In this document: positions 18,381-26,798 of the stretch, in pieces | Layout of the letters: the number at the start of each line of letters is the position of its first letter | Numbering within the stretch: the first letter of the stretch is position 1 | Origin: CAZHEV01 sp964531335 [NCBI: uncultured bacterium] | GTDB taxonomy: Bacteria; Eisenbacteria; RBG-16-71-46; CAZHEV01 | Assembly: GCA_964531335.1 (NCBI GenBank) | Contig: CAZHEV010000002.1 | Location: 204,016 to 268,015, forward strand | Length of the DNA: 64,000 nt | Reading direction: 5' to 3' | Notes under the pieces: model-generated | What the model was told of the DNA's origin: nothing | Database searches by the model: none | Seen by the model: only the letters and a program-made list of their open reading frames with translations | Program-made: the position numbers and the translations under genes

Positions 18381-19331
18381 GTGTCGGACTTGGCCGAAGA
18401 CCGCGACATCTTCGATGAGATCGCCTCTCTCGTCACCGAGGCCCGAAACCCCCGCAGCGAGCGCATAGACGCGCTGCCGATAGAAGAAGCGCTCAGAATA
18501 ATCAACTACGAGGACACGGCCGTTCCCGCCGCCGTGCGGGAGGAGATTCCGCACATCGCCCGCGCCGTCGAGCTGGTCGTCTCCGCGATCGGCCGGGGAG
18601 GCCGTTTGATATACGTCGGCGCAGGTACCAGCGGCAGGCTCGGAGTTCTGGACGCGGCGGAGTGCCCTCCGACTTTCGGAACCGATCCCGGAACGGTCCT
18701 CGGAGTGATCGCGGGGGGAAGAAAAGCGCTGGTGCGCGCGGTCGAGGGGGCTGAAGACGACGGGGAGGCCGGCCGCCGGGAGATGTCCGAGCTCGGCGTG
18801 GGCCCCAAGGACGCCGTGATGGGGATAGCCGCCAGCCGGAGGACCCCCTTCGTCGTGGCGGCGCTCGAGGAGGCGCTCTCGGCGGGGGCGAGGGCGATCT
18901 ATCTGACTTGCACGCCGAGGGCCGAGATCTCGCTTCCCGTGGATGTCTCGATATGTCCCGTCGTGGGTCCCGAGGTGATAATGGGCTCCACGCGCATGAA
19001 GGCGGGCACCGCGACCAAGCTCGTACTGAACATGATTACCACGTGCTCGATGATACGCCTGGGCAAGGTGTACGAGAACATGATGGTGGACCTGATGTCC
19101 ACGAGCAGAAAGCTCAAGGAGCGATCGAGACGTACGCTCATGCTGGCGGCCGGGATCGACTACGAGCGGGCTTGCGAGGCGCTTTCGGCGGCGGGCGGGA
19201 GCGTGAAGCGGGCGATAGTAATGCTGCGGACGGGGACGGACCGCTCCGGCGCGGACAAGCTGCTGGATGAGGCCGGAGGCAGCGTGCGCGCGGCGATAGA
19301 GCTTCAAGACGCCGGCAAAGGTGGGAGGTGA
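18381..19331 (+). CDS. murQ: N-acetylmuramic acid 6-phosphate etherase
   Basis: Cytoplasmic SIS-domain lyase that splits the lactyl ether of MurNAc-6-phosphate, giving GlcNAc-6-phosphate and D-lactate in peptidoglycan recycling. The protein is full length (316 residues). Family motifs include GAGTSGRLGVLDAAECPPTF with the catalytic-type Glu94, and VEGAEDDGEAG holding the second Glu. GTG at 18381 is the open-frame start. TTG at 18390, placed 6 nt after AAAGGTG, is an alternative. It is the first gene of a seven-gene peptidoglycan-sugar unit and is followed almost immediately by an ABC importer. Confidence 0.93.
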   Translation: MSDLAEDRDIFDEIASLVTEARNPRSERIDALPIEEALRIINYEDTAVPAAVREEIPHIARAVELVVSAIGRGGRLIYVGAGTSGRLGVLDAAECPPTFGTDPGTVLGVIAGGRKALVRAVEGAEDDGEAGRREMSELGVGPKDAVMGIAASRRTPFVVAALEEALSAGARAIYLTCTPRAEISLPVDVSICPVVGPEVIMGSTRMKAGTATKLVLNMITTCSMIRLGKVYENMMVDLMSTSRKLKERSRRTLMLAAGIDYERACEALSAAGGSVKRAIVMLRTGTDRSGADKLLDEAGGSVRAAIELQDAGKGGR

Positions 19332-19338
19332 CCGCGCG

Positions 19339-20577
19339 ATGAGGCCCATAGATCATCTCAGATTCCTGCCGGCCGCCTGTCTCATCGCGGCCCTGCTGGT
19401 CTCCTGCGGCGGTGAGAACGACGGCCGTGAGGTAATAACTTTCTGGCAGTTCTGGCCGTCGCGCCACATAGAGCCGATCGTCGAAGCCTTCGAGTCGGAG
19501 AACCCCGGGGTCGAGGTCAAGATGCAGCAGCTCACCTGGGGCAGCGGCTTCGAGAAGATAGTCGCCGCGGCGGCGGCCGGGAACCCGCCGGACCTGTGCG
19601 AGCTCGGTTCCACCTGGGTGCCGCGATTCGCGTCGGACGGGGCGGTGGCGGACGTGACGGGCGAGGTCGAGGCGATAGTGGACGACTACAGGATGTGGGA
19701 GATAGCGACCTACGGCGGCCGCGTTTACGGTTGGCCCTGGGTTCTAGGCACCCGCGTCCTTTTCTACAACCTGGATCTTCTCGAGCGGGCGGGACTCGAT
19801 CCCGAGGAGCCGCCGGAGACCTGGGCCGAGCTGCTCGAGGCGGCCCGCGGCGTACACTCGCTGGGGGAGGGCGTCTACGGATTCGGCCTCAACGCCGGCG
19901 AGCGGTATGTCACGTACAAGAAGTTCATGGCGCTGGCCTGGGGAAACGGCGGCCGCATCCTGTCCGATGATCTCGAGCGCTCGGAGTTCGACTCGCCCGG
20001 GAACAGGCAGGCCCTGGAGTTCTACGTCGGGCTCTTACCGTATTCGATCATCGAAAGACAGGACATGATAGACCAGGCTTTCAAGGACGGGCGGGTCGGA
20101 CTGATGATAAGCGGCGGCTGGAACCTGAAACGCTTTCCTCAGGAGGCGCCGGCGCTCAGATACGGGGTGGCCCTGGTGCCTCGGCCCGCGGCCGGTGAAG
20201 GCGGGCACGCTTCGTTCGGGGGCGGCGAGGTGCTCGTCGTGTTTTCCAGCTCGAAGAAGAAGGGCCTCGCCGGTCGCCTCGCGCGCTTTCTGATCTCTCC
20301 CCGGAACTCGATTGCGCTTTGCAGGGAGGTCCGCAGCGTGCAGCCATCCTTCGTGGGCGCGGAGAACGATCCGTTCTACGAGTTCCACCCTCACGACCGG
20401 GTCTTCGTCCGCCAGCTCGAAACGGCCGTTTCTCCGCCCGCCATTCCGGAGTGGCTGGAGATGGAGGAGGTAATAGACGAGGCGGTCGAGCGGGCCATAC
20501 ACCGCAAGATGTCGCCTGAGGAGGCTCTCGAGAGGGCGGACCGCCGCCTGAGCGAGATCCTGTCCGGGAAGAGATAG
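19339..20577 (+). CDS. ABC sugar-importer substrate-binding lipoprotein
   Basis: Extracytoplasmic solute-binding protein of family 1 (maltose-type), 412 residues. The signal peptide ends in lipobox LLVSC, followed by GGENDGREVITFWQFW, typical of the mature start of sugar-binding proteins. ATG at 19339 follows GGGAGGTG with 8-nt spacing. It stands 7 bp after murQ and before two permease genes, so an amino-sugar or muropeptide-sugar ligand is likely from context. The ligand cannot be read from the sequence. Confidence 0.9.
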   Translation: MRPIDHLRFLPAACLIAALLVSCGGENDGREVITFWQFWPSRHIEPIVEAFESENPGVEVKMQQLTWGSGFEKIVAAAAAGNPPDLCELGSTWVPRFASDGAVADVTGEVEAIVDDYRMWEIATYGGRVYGWPWVLGTRVLFYNLDLLERAGLDPEEPPETWAELLEAARGVHSLGEGVYGFGLNAGERYVTYKKFMALAWGNGGRILSDDLERSEFDSPGNRQALEFYVGLLPYSIIERQDMIDQAFKDGRVGLMISGGWNLKRFPQEAPALRYGVALVPRPAAGEGGHASFGGGEVLVVFSSSKKKGLAGRLARFLISPRNSIALCREVRSVQPSFVGAENDPFYEFHPHDRVFVRQLETAVSPPAIPEWLEMEEVIDEAVERAIHRKMSPEEALERADRRLSEILSGKR

Positions 20578-20616
20578 GACCCGGCTTTCGCCTTGGGCGC
20601 CGGTCGCGCCGCCCCC

Positions 20617-20668
20617 GCGGGAAGCCGGCGCGCGCCGCCCTCGCGGGAAGCCAGCGCGCGCCGCCCGG
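20617..20668 (+). repeat. Two tandem copies of a 26-bp GC-rich unit
   Basis: The unit begins GCGGGAAGCC and is repeated with period 26 (20617-20642 and 20643-20668) with three base differences. It fills the gap between the binding-protein gene and the first permease and ends at that gene's ribosome-binding site. Confidence 0.75.
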
Positions 20669-20676
20669 AGAAATGG

Positions 20677-21549
20677 ATGTCATTGAGATCCAGAGACCTT
20701 TTCTTCACCAGCCCCTGGCTTATCACCCTGGGCCTGTTCCACGCCTTCCCGATCCTCTACTCGGCATGGTTGAGCCTGACCCGTTGGAGCCCCCTGGATC
20801 CCGAAAGGGGTGAGTGGGTGGGCCTGGACAACTACTCCCGGGCTCTTGGGGACCCTCTGTTCTGGAAAGCCATGGGGAACACGCTCTTCTTTGCCGCGGG
20901 CACGATTCCTTTCACTGTGGGCATCTCTCTGCTTCTCGCCGTCTTGTTGAACGGCCCGGTGAGGGGGAAGGGGTTGTTCAGGGCGGGCTTTTTCCTTCCG
21001 TTCGTGGTGTCCCTGGTCGTGGTCGCCCTGGTCTTCAAGTACCTCTACACGCCTTACGGCCCCATAAACCAGTTCCTGGATCTCTTCGGGGTGAGCGGGC
21101 CCTCCTGGCTCCAGGACACCAGGTTCGCTCTGCCGGCGATCATGGCGATGGACGTTTGGGCGAGCATCGGATACTACACGGTGATAATCCTGGCGGGGCT
21201 CCAGGCAATACCGGAGGAGGTGCACGACGCGGCGGTCGTGGACGGCGCCGGGTGGTGGGCGAGGCTGCGTTACGTCACGGTGCCGATGCTGCGCCCGGTT
21301 CTGCTGTTCGTGATCGTCATAAACACAATCAAGTCCCTGCAAGTTTTCATTGAAGTGTTCGTGATGACGCAGGGCGGTCCCTTGAACTCGACGCTCACCG
21401 CCGTCTACTACGTTTACGACCGGGCCTTTCACCGTCTGGACATGGGCTACGCGAGCGCCGTCGCCTACCTGCTTTTCGCCGCCATACTCGTCGTGACCCT
21501 GTTGCAGATGAAGCGGCTGAGGGCGGGCTCGTCGCCGGGGGGAGCTTAG
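20677..21549 (+). CDS. ABC sugar-importer permease (MalF/UgpA type)
   Basis: Inner-membrane permease of 290 residues with about six membrane segments. It carries the EAA-loop signature that contacts the ATPase (HDAAVVDGAGWWARLRYVTVP). ATG at 20677 is chosen over the longer open frame because it follows CGGAG with normal spacing and starts just before the first membrane segment (DLFFTSPWLITLGLFHAF). It pairs with the next permease to form the channel for the binding protein upstream. Confidence 0.92.
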   Translation: MSLRSRDLFFTSPWLITLGLFHAFPILYSAWLSLTRWSPLDPERGEWVGLDNYSRALGDPLFWKAMGNTLFFAAGTIPFTVGISLLLAVLLNGPVRGKGLFRAGFFLPFVVSLVVVALVFKYLYTPYGPINQFLDLFGVSGPSWLQDTRFALPAIMAMDVWASIGYYTVIILAGLQAIPEEVHDAAVVDGAGWWARLRYVTVPMLRPVLLFVIVINTIKSLQVFIEVFVMTQGGPLNSTLTAVYYVYDRAFHRLDMGYASAVAYLLFAAILVVTLLQMKRLRAGSSPGGA

Positions 21550-21551
21550 CT

Positions 21552-22382
21552 ATGGGCGCCGCGTTGAGGTCGAGAGAGGCGGTGCTGATCACCGCCCTGC
21601 TGGCCCTGGCCCTCGGTTGCGTTCTTCTGCCTATACTATGGATGGTCGTCGTCTCCTTCGCCGGGGAGGGAACGGCGGGCGAAGGGCTCCGGGGGCTGGT
21701 CGAGCGCGGGCTCACCTTTAGGAACTACCGCGAGGTGTGGGAGGCCGGCCCTTTCCCCAGGTACGTGCTCAACAGCGCCATCGTCGCAACCGTGGTAGTC
21801 GGAGGCAACGTGCTCCTGGGCGCAATGGCCGGTTACGGACTGGCGAGATGGCGGGGCAGGGGCAAGACGCTCCTTCTCATATCGGTGGTGGGGGTTCTGA
21901 TGCTGCCCAGGCAGGTGACAATGATCCCCATCTATATAATGATGTCGTGGTTCGGGCTGATCGACACATACGGCGCGCTGACCCTGCCTTTCCTGGTCGA
22001 TCCGTTCTCCGTCTTCCTGGTCACGCAGTACGTTATGGCGCTGCCGCGCGAGCTGGAGAACGCCGCCAGGGTGGACGGGGCCGGGGAGTTGACCGTATTC
22101 TTCAGGGTGATCATGCCACTTTCCAGGCCGGTGCTGGCCGTGGTGGCGATAAACACCTTTGTCATAAACTGGAACTCGTTCCTGTATCCCCTCATCCTGA
22201 CGAGCAGCCAGTCGATGCGCACGCTGCCCGTCGGGCTCGCGCTGTACTCCCAGGGCGAGCACAGCGTGGACTGGGGGCATCTAATGGCCGGCTCCACTAT
22301 GGCGGCGCTGCCGGTGGTCCTTGTATTCGTGGCCTTCCAGAGACAGATAATCCGGGGGATCATATCCGGATGGAGCCGGTAG
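21552..22382 (+). CDS. ABC sugar-importer permease (MalG/UgpE type)
   Basis: Second permease subunit, 276 residues and about six membrane segments, with the EAA loop at LENAARVDGAGELTVFFRVI. It follows the first permease by 2 bp. No ATPase gene is present in this operon. The only MalK-type ATPase of the window lies in the minus-strand importer at 39249-40379 and may serve both systems (inference). Confidence 0.92.
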   Translation: MGAALRSREAVLITALLALALGCVLLPILWMVVVSFAGEGTAGEGLRGLVERGLTFRNYREVWEAGPFPRYVLNSAIVATVVVGGNVLLGAMAGYGLARWRGRGKTLLLISVVGVLMLPRQVTMIPIYIMMSWFGLIDTYGALTLPFLVDPFSVFLVTQYVMALPRELENAARVDGAGELTVFFRVIMPLSRPVLAVVAINTFVINWNSFLYPLILTSSQSMRTLPVGLALYSQGEHSVDWGHLMAGSTMAALPVVLVFVAFQRQIIRGIISGWSR

Positions 22383-22446
22383 GAGGGCCGCCGCCGCGGC
22401 CGCGCGGCGGGAGGCTCGAGGCGGGTCCCAAAGAACAGGCGTACCT

Positions 22447-23637
22447 ATGAGATCTCTCTTGGAAATCGCGGCCAAGCGCAGCCGCCTCGTAATAGGGCTC
22501 ATGTCGGGGACCTCGGCCGACGGAGTGGACTCGGTCCTGGCGCGTATAGACGGCGCCGGCGAGCGATCCCGCGTCGAGGTGCTGGGATGGGCGACGACGC
22601 CGTATCCCCCCGAGCTGCGGGACGAAGTGCTCGCCGTGTCCTCGGGTGCGCGCTCCGACGCCGGGCGCGTGGCTGAGCTCAGCTTCAGGCTCGCGCGCGT
22701 ATTCGCCGACGCGGCCGTCGAGATATGCGGGAGGGTCGGAGCGGATCCCTCGGAGGTGGACCTGATCGGATCCCACGGACAGACTGTCTTCCATCGCCCG
22801 CCCGGCCGTGAGCCGGACGCCACGCCTTGCACGCTCCAGTTGGGCGAGCCATGCGTTATCGCCGAAAGGACGGGCGTTACCACCGTGGCCGACTTCCGGC
22901 CCCGGGACATGGCGGCGGGAGGGCAGGGGGCCCCGCTGGTGCCTCTCGTGGATTACATACTCTTTCGCTCGGACGAAAAGTCGCGCTGCATGCTAAATCT
23001 CGGCGGCATCGCGAATATCACCTGGCTACCCAGAGGCTGCGCGCGCGAAGAAGTGCTCGCCTTCGACACCGGGCCGGGGAACATGGTTCTGGACTCGCTC
23101 GCCCATACGTTCTCGGGCGGCGAGAGGCGGTTCGACGAGGGAGGGGCGCTCGCGCTGTCCGGCAAGCCGCACGGGGCTCTGCTCGGCAAGCTCCTCGCTC
23201 ACCCCTACTTCAAGCTGGCGCCACCTAAGTCGACGGGCAGGGAGGAGTTCGGAGAGAAGTTCGCGGCGAAGATCCTGCGACAGGGCGGCCGCCTTGGATT
23301 GAGCGAGGCGGAGATAATGGCGACCGCGGTCGGCCTCACGACCGAGGCCGTGGCCCTTGCTTGTCGCGAGCATCTCACAAGCGGCGCGCCGGCGGACGAG
23401 GTCGTAGCAAGCGGCGGCGGCGTGCGCAACGAGGCCCTCATGAACGCGCTGCGCTCCTCGCTCGCGCCGGCCAGAGTCGTATCCTCGGACGACCTGGGGG
23501 TGCCCGCGGACGCCAAGGAGGCGGTCGCCTTCGCGGTTCTCGCCAACGAGACGGTAAGCGGGAACCCCGGCAACCTTACTTCCGTTACCGGGGCCGAAAG
23601 GGCGGCGGTTCTAGGGAAGATAGTCCCATGGGAATGA
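22447..23637 (+). CDS. anmK: Anhydro-N-acetylmuramic acid kinase
   Basis: Cytoplasmic kinase of the ASKHA fold that opens the 1,6-anhydro ring of anhMurNAc and phosphorylates it to MurNAc-6-phosphate, the substrate of MurQ. The family start GLMSGTSADGVDSVL, the segment GSHGQTVFHRPPG and VLAFDTGPGNMVLD are present. Length is 396 residues, slightly above the usual 370. It overlaps the following gene by 10 bp. Together with murQ and nagZ it completes the anhMurNAc salvage steps. Confidence 0.94.
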   Translation: MRSLLEIAAKRSRLVIGLMSGTSADGVDSVLARIDGAGERSRVEVLGWATTPYPPELRDEVLAVSSGARSDAGRVAELSFRLARVFADAAVEICGRVGADPSEVDLIGSHGQTVFHRPPGREPDATPCTLQLGEPCVIAERTGVTTVADFRPRDMAAGGQGAPLVPLVDYILFRSDEKSRCMLNLGGIANITWLPRGCAREEVLAFDTGPGNMVLDSLAHTFSGGERRFDEGGALALSGKPHGALLGKLLAHPYFKLAPPKSTGREEFGEKFAAKILRQGGRLGLSEAEIMATAVGLTTEAVALACREHLTSGAPADEVVASGGGVRNEALMNALRSSLAPARVVSSDDLGVPADAKEAVAFAVLANETVSGNPGNLTSVTGAERAAVLGKIVPWE

Positions 23638-24911
23638 ACATGTCCGGAATTGTTCGGGCGCTGATACCCGTTTTCGCCCTGTGCGCGCTGTGCTCCTGCG
23701 GAAAGGCCCCGAAGCCCGCGCCCGGCCCGAGGCCTTCCGGCGTCGTGAGCGCGGAGCCCATCGTGAGAGTGGCTCTGCTTACAGGCATCAGGAGCGCGAG
23801 CCTGAGATCCGAGGGCGCGCTGACCGTGGGCAGCGTGGCCGGGGGCAGCAAGACCTGGCCCGGCGGCGGCGATTGCCGCGCCTACATTGCGGGCGGGTCC
23901 GTGGCCGTCGAGGGGCCCGACGGCACGATAATAGAGGCGGAAGGTCCGGCCGAGATAAGGTCGTCCACGGGCATGCTCGCCCTCGAGGGTCGTTCTTACC
24001 GGGGCGCGATGAGGATCGTTCCCATGCCCGACGGCACCTTGACCGCGGTCAATCTCGTCGGCCTTGAATCATATCTCAGAGGAGTCCTGCCGAGCGAGAT
24101 AGGTGCCCTGTCCGAGGAGAGAATGGCGGCGATGAAGGCCCAGGCCGTGGCGTCTCGAAGTTACACGCTGCACAGGATGGCCGGATCGCGTAAAAGGGCA
24201 TACGACGTCGTCTCCGGGATAGGCGACCAGGTGTACATGGGGGTCTCCGGAGAGCGGGCGGTGACCGACCGGGCCGTGGCGGAGACGACGGGGGAAGTCG
24301 CCGTCCATGAGGGCGAGCCCATAAGGGCCAACTTCTCCTCCACCTGCGGGGGCGTCACCTCGGACAACGAGGACGCCTGGCCGGACGAGGAGCCTCTCCC
24401 GTACCTCAGGTCGATAAGGGACGTGGCGGGCCGCAGAGGGGGCGGGCTATGCGAGGGGTCCAAGTATTATCGCTGGCGTGAGGAGTGGGACGCGGAGGAG
24501 CTGACTTCCATACTCTCTTCCTACTACATCGGCGGAGACTCCGAGGGGCGGCGCATCGAGGGCAGTGTGACCGATATCGCGGTCAAGTCGCGAAACGAGG
24601 CGGGGCGCGCCGGAGCGATAGAGATAGAGACGGAGGCGGGCAAGTTCAGGGTCCGAGCGGACAAGATCCGATGGGCGCTTCGCAGGCCCGACGGGGGACC
24701 CTTGCGGAGCACTTTCTTCGAGTTGAAGCTGGAAAAGCGAAGGGGCCAGGTGCGAAAGCTCGTGGCGGAAGGGAGAGGATGGGGCCACGGGGTCGGCATG
24801 TGCCAGTGGGGGGCGATAGGGATGGCCGACAGGGGCTACGGCTACAAGGACATATTGAGGCACTATTACACCAGGACAGACATCGTGAAGATGTACGGGC
24901 GGCGGGCATGA
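23628..24911 (+). CDS. SpoIID/LytB-domain lipoprotein (probable peptidoglycan lytic enzyme)
   Basis: 427-residue exported protein. A short signal sequence ends in LCALCSC (possible lipobox), followed by a SpoIID domain with YLRGVLPSEIG, AQAVASRSYTLH and the closing WGHGVGMCQWGA. SpoIID proteins are lytic transglycosylases acting on peptide-free glycan strands and release anhydro-sugars (family knowledge). Anhydro-sugars are the substrates of NagZ and AnmK encoded on either side. ATG at 23628 lies inside the anmK 3' end after AGGGAAG, which suggests translational coupling. Confidence 0.88.
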   Translation: MGMNMSGIVRALIPVFALCALCSCGKAPKPAPGPRPSGVVSAEPIVRVALLTGIRSASLRSEGALTVGSVAGGSKTWPGGGDCRAYIAGGSVAVEGPDGTIIEAEGPAEIRSSTGMLALEGRSYRGAMRIVPMPDGTLTAVNLVGLESYLRGVLPSEIGALSEERMAAMKAQAVASRSYTLHRMAGSRKRAYDVVSGIGDQVYMGVSGERAVTDRAVAETTGEVAVHEGEPIRANFSSTCGGVTSDNEDAWPDEEPLPYLRSIRDVAGRRGGGLCEGSKYYRWREEWDAEELTSILSSYYIGGDSEGRRIEGSVTDIAVKSRNEAGRAGAIEIETEAGKFRVRADKIRWALRRPDGGPLRSTFFELKLEKRRGQVRKLVAEGRGWGHGVGMCQWGAIGMADRGYGYKDILRHYYTRTDIVKMYGRRA

Positions 24912-26482
24912 GCGATACCACAAGGCGACTTTCAAAGGCGGAGAGGATAGCCCAGCTCTTCATGGTCGGGTTCGCGGGGGCCACGGCCTCGGGTGAGCTC
25001 GAGTCGCTGATCGAAGAGCGCGGGCTCACGTCCTTCATCCTGTTCGAGGGCAACGCGCGCGACGCCGCGGGCCTTGCGGATATGACATCCGCCGCGAAGG
25101 ACCTCGCGCGATCGCTGGGGCTTCCCGGGGCGCTATTCGCCGCCGACGAGGAAGGCGGCCTTATCTCACCCTTGGGGGCTATGGCGGGTCGAGCGCCGTC
25201 CCCGATGGCTCTTGCCGCGGGTGGTTCGCTCGACAGGGCCCGCAGAGCCGCCGAGCACGTGGGCGCGGGGCTCGCCGGCGCGGGGCTGGACCTAGTGCTG
25301 GCTCCGGTGCTGGACGTCAACGTCGAGCCCGAAAACCCCGTGATCGGCACGAGGTCCTTCGGCGACGACCCGCGAATGGTGTCCGATTACGGAAAGGCGG
25401 CAATAGAGGGCTTTCGCACGGCAGGCCTTGCCTGTTGCGGGAAGCACTTCCCCGGTCACGGTCGCGCGTCGAAGGACTCGCACAAGACACTGCCGTCTGT
25501 CGGAGCCGGGGCGGCGGAGATGTTCTCGAGCGACCTTGTCCCATTCCGAGAGGCGTGCGCGGGCGGTGTCGATTCGATCATGACGGCGCACGTCGGCTAC
25601 CCCGACCTGGACGGTGGACAAGGCCTGCCTTCCACACTCTCGAAGCGCATCCAAACGGATATCCTCAGAGAAGAGCTGCGCTTCGAGGGCGCATTGATAA
25701 GCGACTCGATGGAGATGAAGGGGCTGACCGACTATCTCGCCCCCGGGGATGCGTGCGTGGAGGCTCTCAAAGCGGGGGTTGACCTCTTCATCTGCGTGGA
25801 TTCTGAGCTCGCGCGAGCGTGCGCGGAGCGCGTTGAGAAGGCCCTCGATGCCGGCGAGATCGACGCGGATATCCTCGACGGGGCCTTCAGGAATGTGCTA
25901 TCGCTGAAAGAGCGGATCGGCCGGGCCCAGACGCACGCCACAGCGGACTCGGCCGCGTTGCGTGAGTGCTACGCGGCGTCGATTACCTCCGTGGGCTCCT
26001 CTCCGGAAGAGCTGAAGTCGCGCGTCGCCTCGGCGCGCGGGGGATACCTGGTGGTCCCGGACGGTCTGCCGGGCTACGGCCAGGTGGACACGAGGACTCT
26101 GGAGGAGGAGATAGGCTCATCCGGCGCCGCCGACAGGTGGCGCGTGCTCAAGTACCCGTTCGATCCCTCCGACGACAACATCGCCCGGGTAATCTCGGAA
26201 CTGCGCCCTGGGTGTGCTACCGTCCTGTGCACGCTGTCCAGGGGGCCGGGCCCCGTAGGACAAAGGCGCCTGGTCGAGGCCGCCCTGGACACGGAATCGC
26301 TCGCCGGGGCTGTGGCTTTGCTCGATCCGTACGACATGGCCCGGCTTTTCCCGCGCGGGACCCCGGGGTTTGCCACTTACGGCTTCTGGCCGGAGTGCCT
26401 GAGGGCGCTCGGAGAAGCTCTTTTCGGGTCCGGGCGAGCCCCCGGCGTCTTGCCCATTGACATAGAAAGGGCAAGATGCTAA
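24908..26482 (+). CDS. nagZ: Beta-N-acetylhexosaminidase, glycoside hydrolase family 3
   Basis: NagZ-type enzyme that removes GlcNAc from GlcNAc-anhMurNAc. KHFPGHG, the catalytic-loop segment KDSHKTLP (Asp-His dyad) and the nucleophile region ISDSMEMKG are present. It has no signal peptide and so should act in the cytoplasm. At 524 residues it is longer than the single-domain Gram-negative NagZ (about 340), with an extra C-terminal domain of about 180 residues like Bacillus-type enzymes. ATG at 24908 overlaps the stop of the SpoIID gene (ATGA). It is the last gene of the salvage operon, and the tRNA promoter lies in its 3' end. Confidence 0.9.
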   Translation: MSDTTRRLSKAERIAQLFMVGFAGATASGELESLIEERGLTSFILFEGNARDAAGLADMTSAAKDLARSLGLPGALFAADEEGGLISPLGAMAGRAPSPMALAAGGSLDRARRAAEHVGAGLAGAGLDLVLAPVLDVNVEPENPVIGTRSFGDDPRMVSDYGKAAIEGFRTAGLACCGKHFPGHGRASKDSHKTLPSVGAGAAEMFSSDLVPFREACAGGVDSIMTAHVGYPDLDGGQGLPSTLSKRIQTDILREELRFEGALISDSMEMKGLTDYLAPGDACVEALKAGVDLFICVDSELARACAERVEKALDAGEIDADILDGAFRNVLSLKERIGRAQTHATADSAALRECYAASITSVGSSPEELKSRVASARGGYLVVPDGLPGYGQVDTRTLEEEIGSSGAADRWRVLKYPFDPSDDNIARVISELRPGCATVLCTLSRGPGPVGQRRLVEAALDTESLAGAVALLDPYDMARLFPRGTPGFATYGFWPECLRALGEALFGSGRAPGVLPIDIERARC

Positions 26483-26485
26483 ATT
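26457..26485 (+). promoter_or_regulatory. Sigma-70 promoter of the tRNA-Asp gene
   Basis: TTGACA (26457-26462), a 17-bp spacer and TAAATT (26480-26485), placed about 33 bp before the tRNA. The -35 block lies within the last codons of nagZ. Confidence 0.65.
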
Positions 26486-26517
26486 GATCTGGCAACCAAC
26501 GAATGCCTACCTTGAGC

Positions 26518-26595
26518 GGGGTCGTAGTTCAGTTTGGTTAGAACGCTGGCCTGTCACGCCAGAGGTCGCGAGTTCGAGTCTCGTCGACCCCGCCA
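26518..26595 (+). tRNA. tRNA-Asp (anticodon GTC)
   Basis: A full cloverleaf can be drawn. The acceptor stem is GGGGTCG with CGACCCC, the D-stem GTTC with GAAC, and the anticodon stem CTGGC with GCCAG around CTGTCAC. The T-arm is GCGAG-TTCGAGT-CTCGT. The 3' CCA is encoded. It has its own promoter upstream. Confidence 0.97.
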
Positions 26596-26722
26596 AGACC
26601 TTTAATGTTAATGGCTTACAACGACCCTCTGCGGCTGCTTCTCAACGCCGCCGGCGGATCTTTCCTGCAGCCTTGGTGACCGTAGGGAGCGGCTACGAGC
26701 CCTGGGGCTTGGCTCACAATCG

Positions 26723-26749
26723 AGACGCCCGACCCTAAGTCGGGCGTCT
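26723..26749. terminator. Hairpin terminator between the tRNA and the convergent cupredoxin gene
   Basis: AGACGCCCGAC and GTCGGGCGTCT form a perfect 11-bp stem around CCTAA, followed by TGG and a mixed T-rich stretch. It is placed to stop transcription from both sides. Confidence 0.7.
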
Positions 26750-26798
26750 TGGTTCGTTCGACCCGCTTGCGAGAAGTGACTGAGAGGACGCCTGCTCT

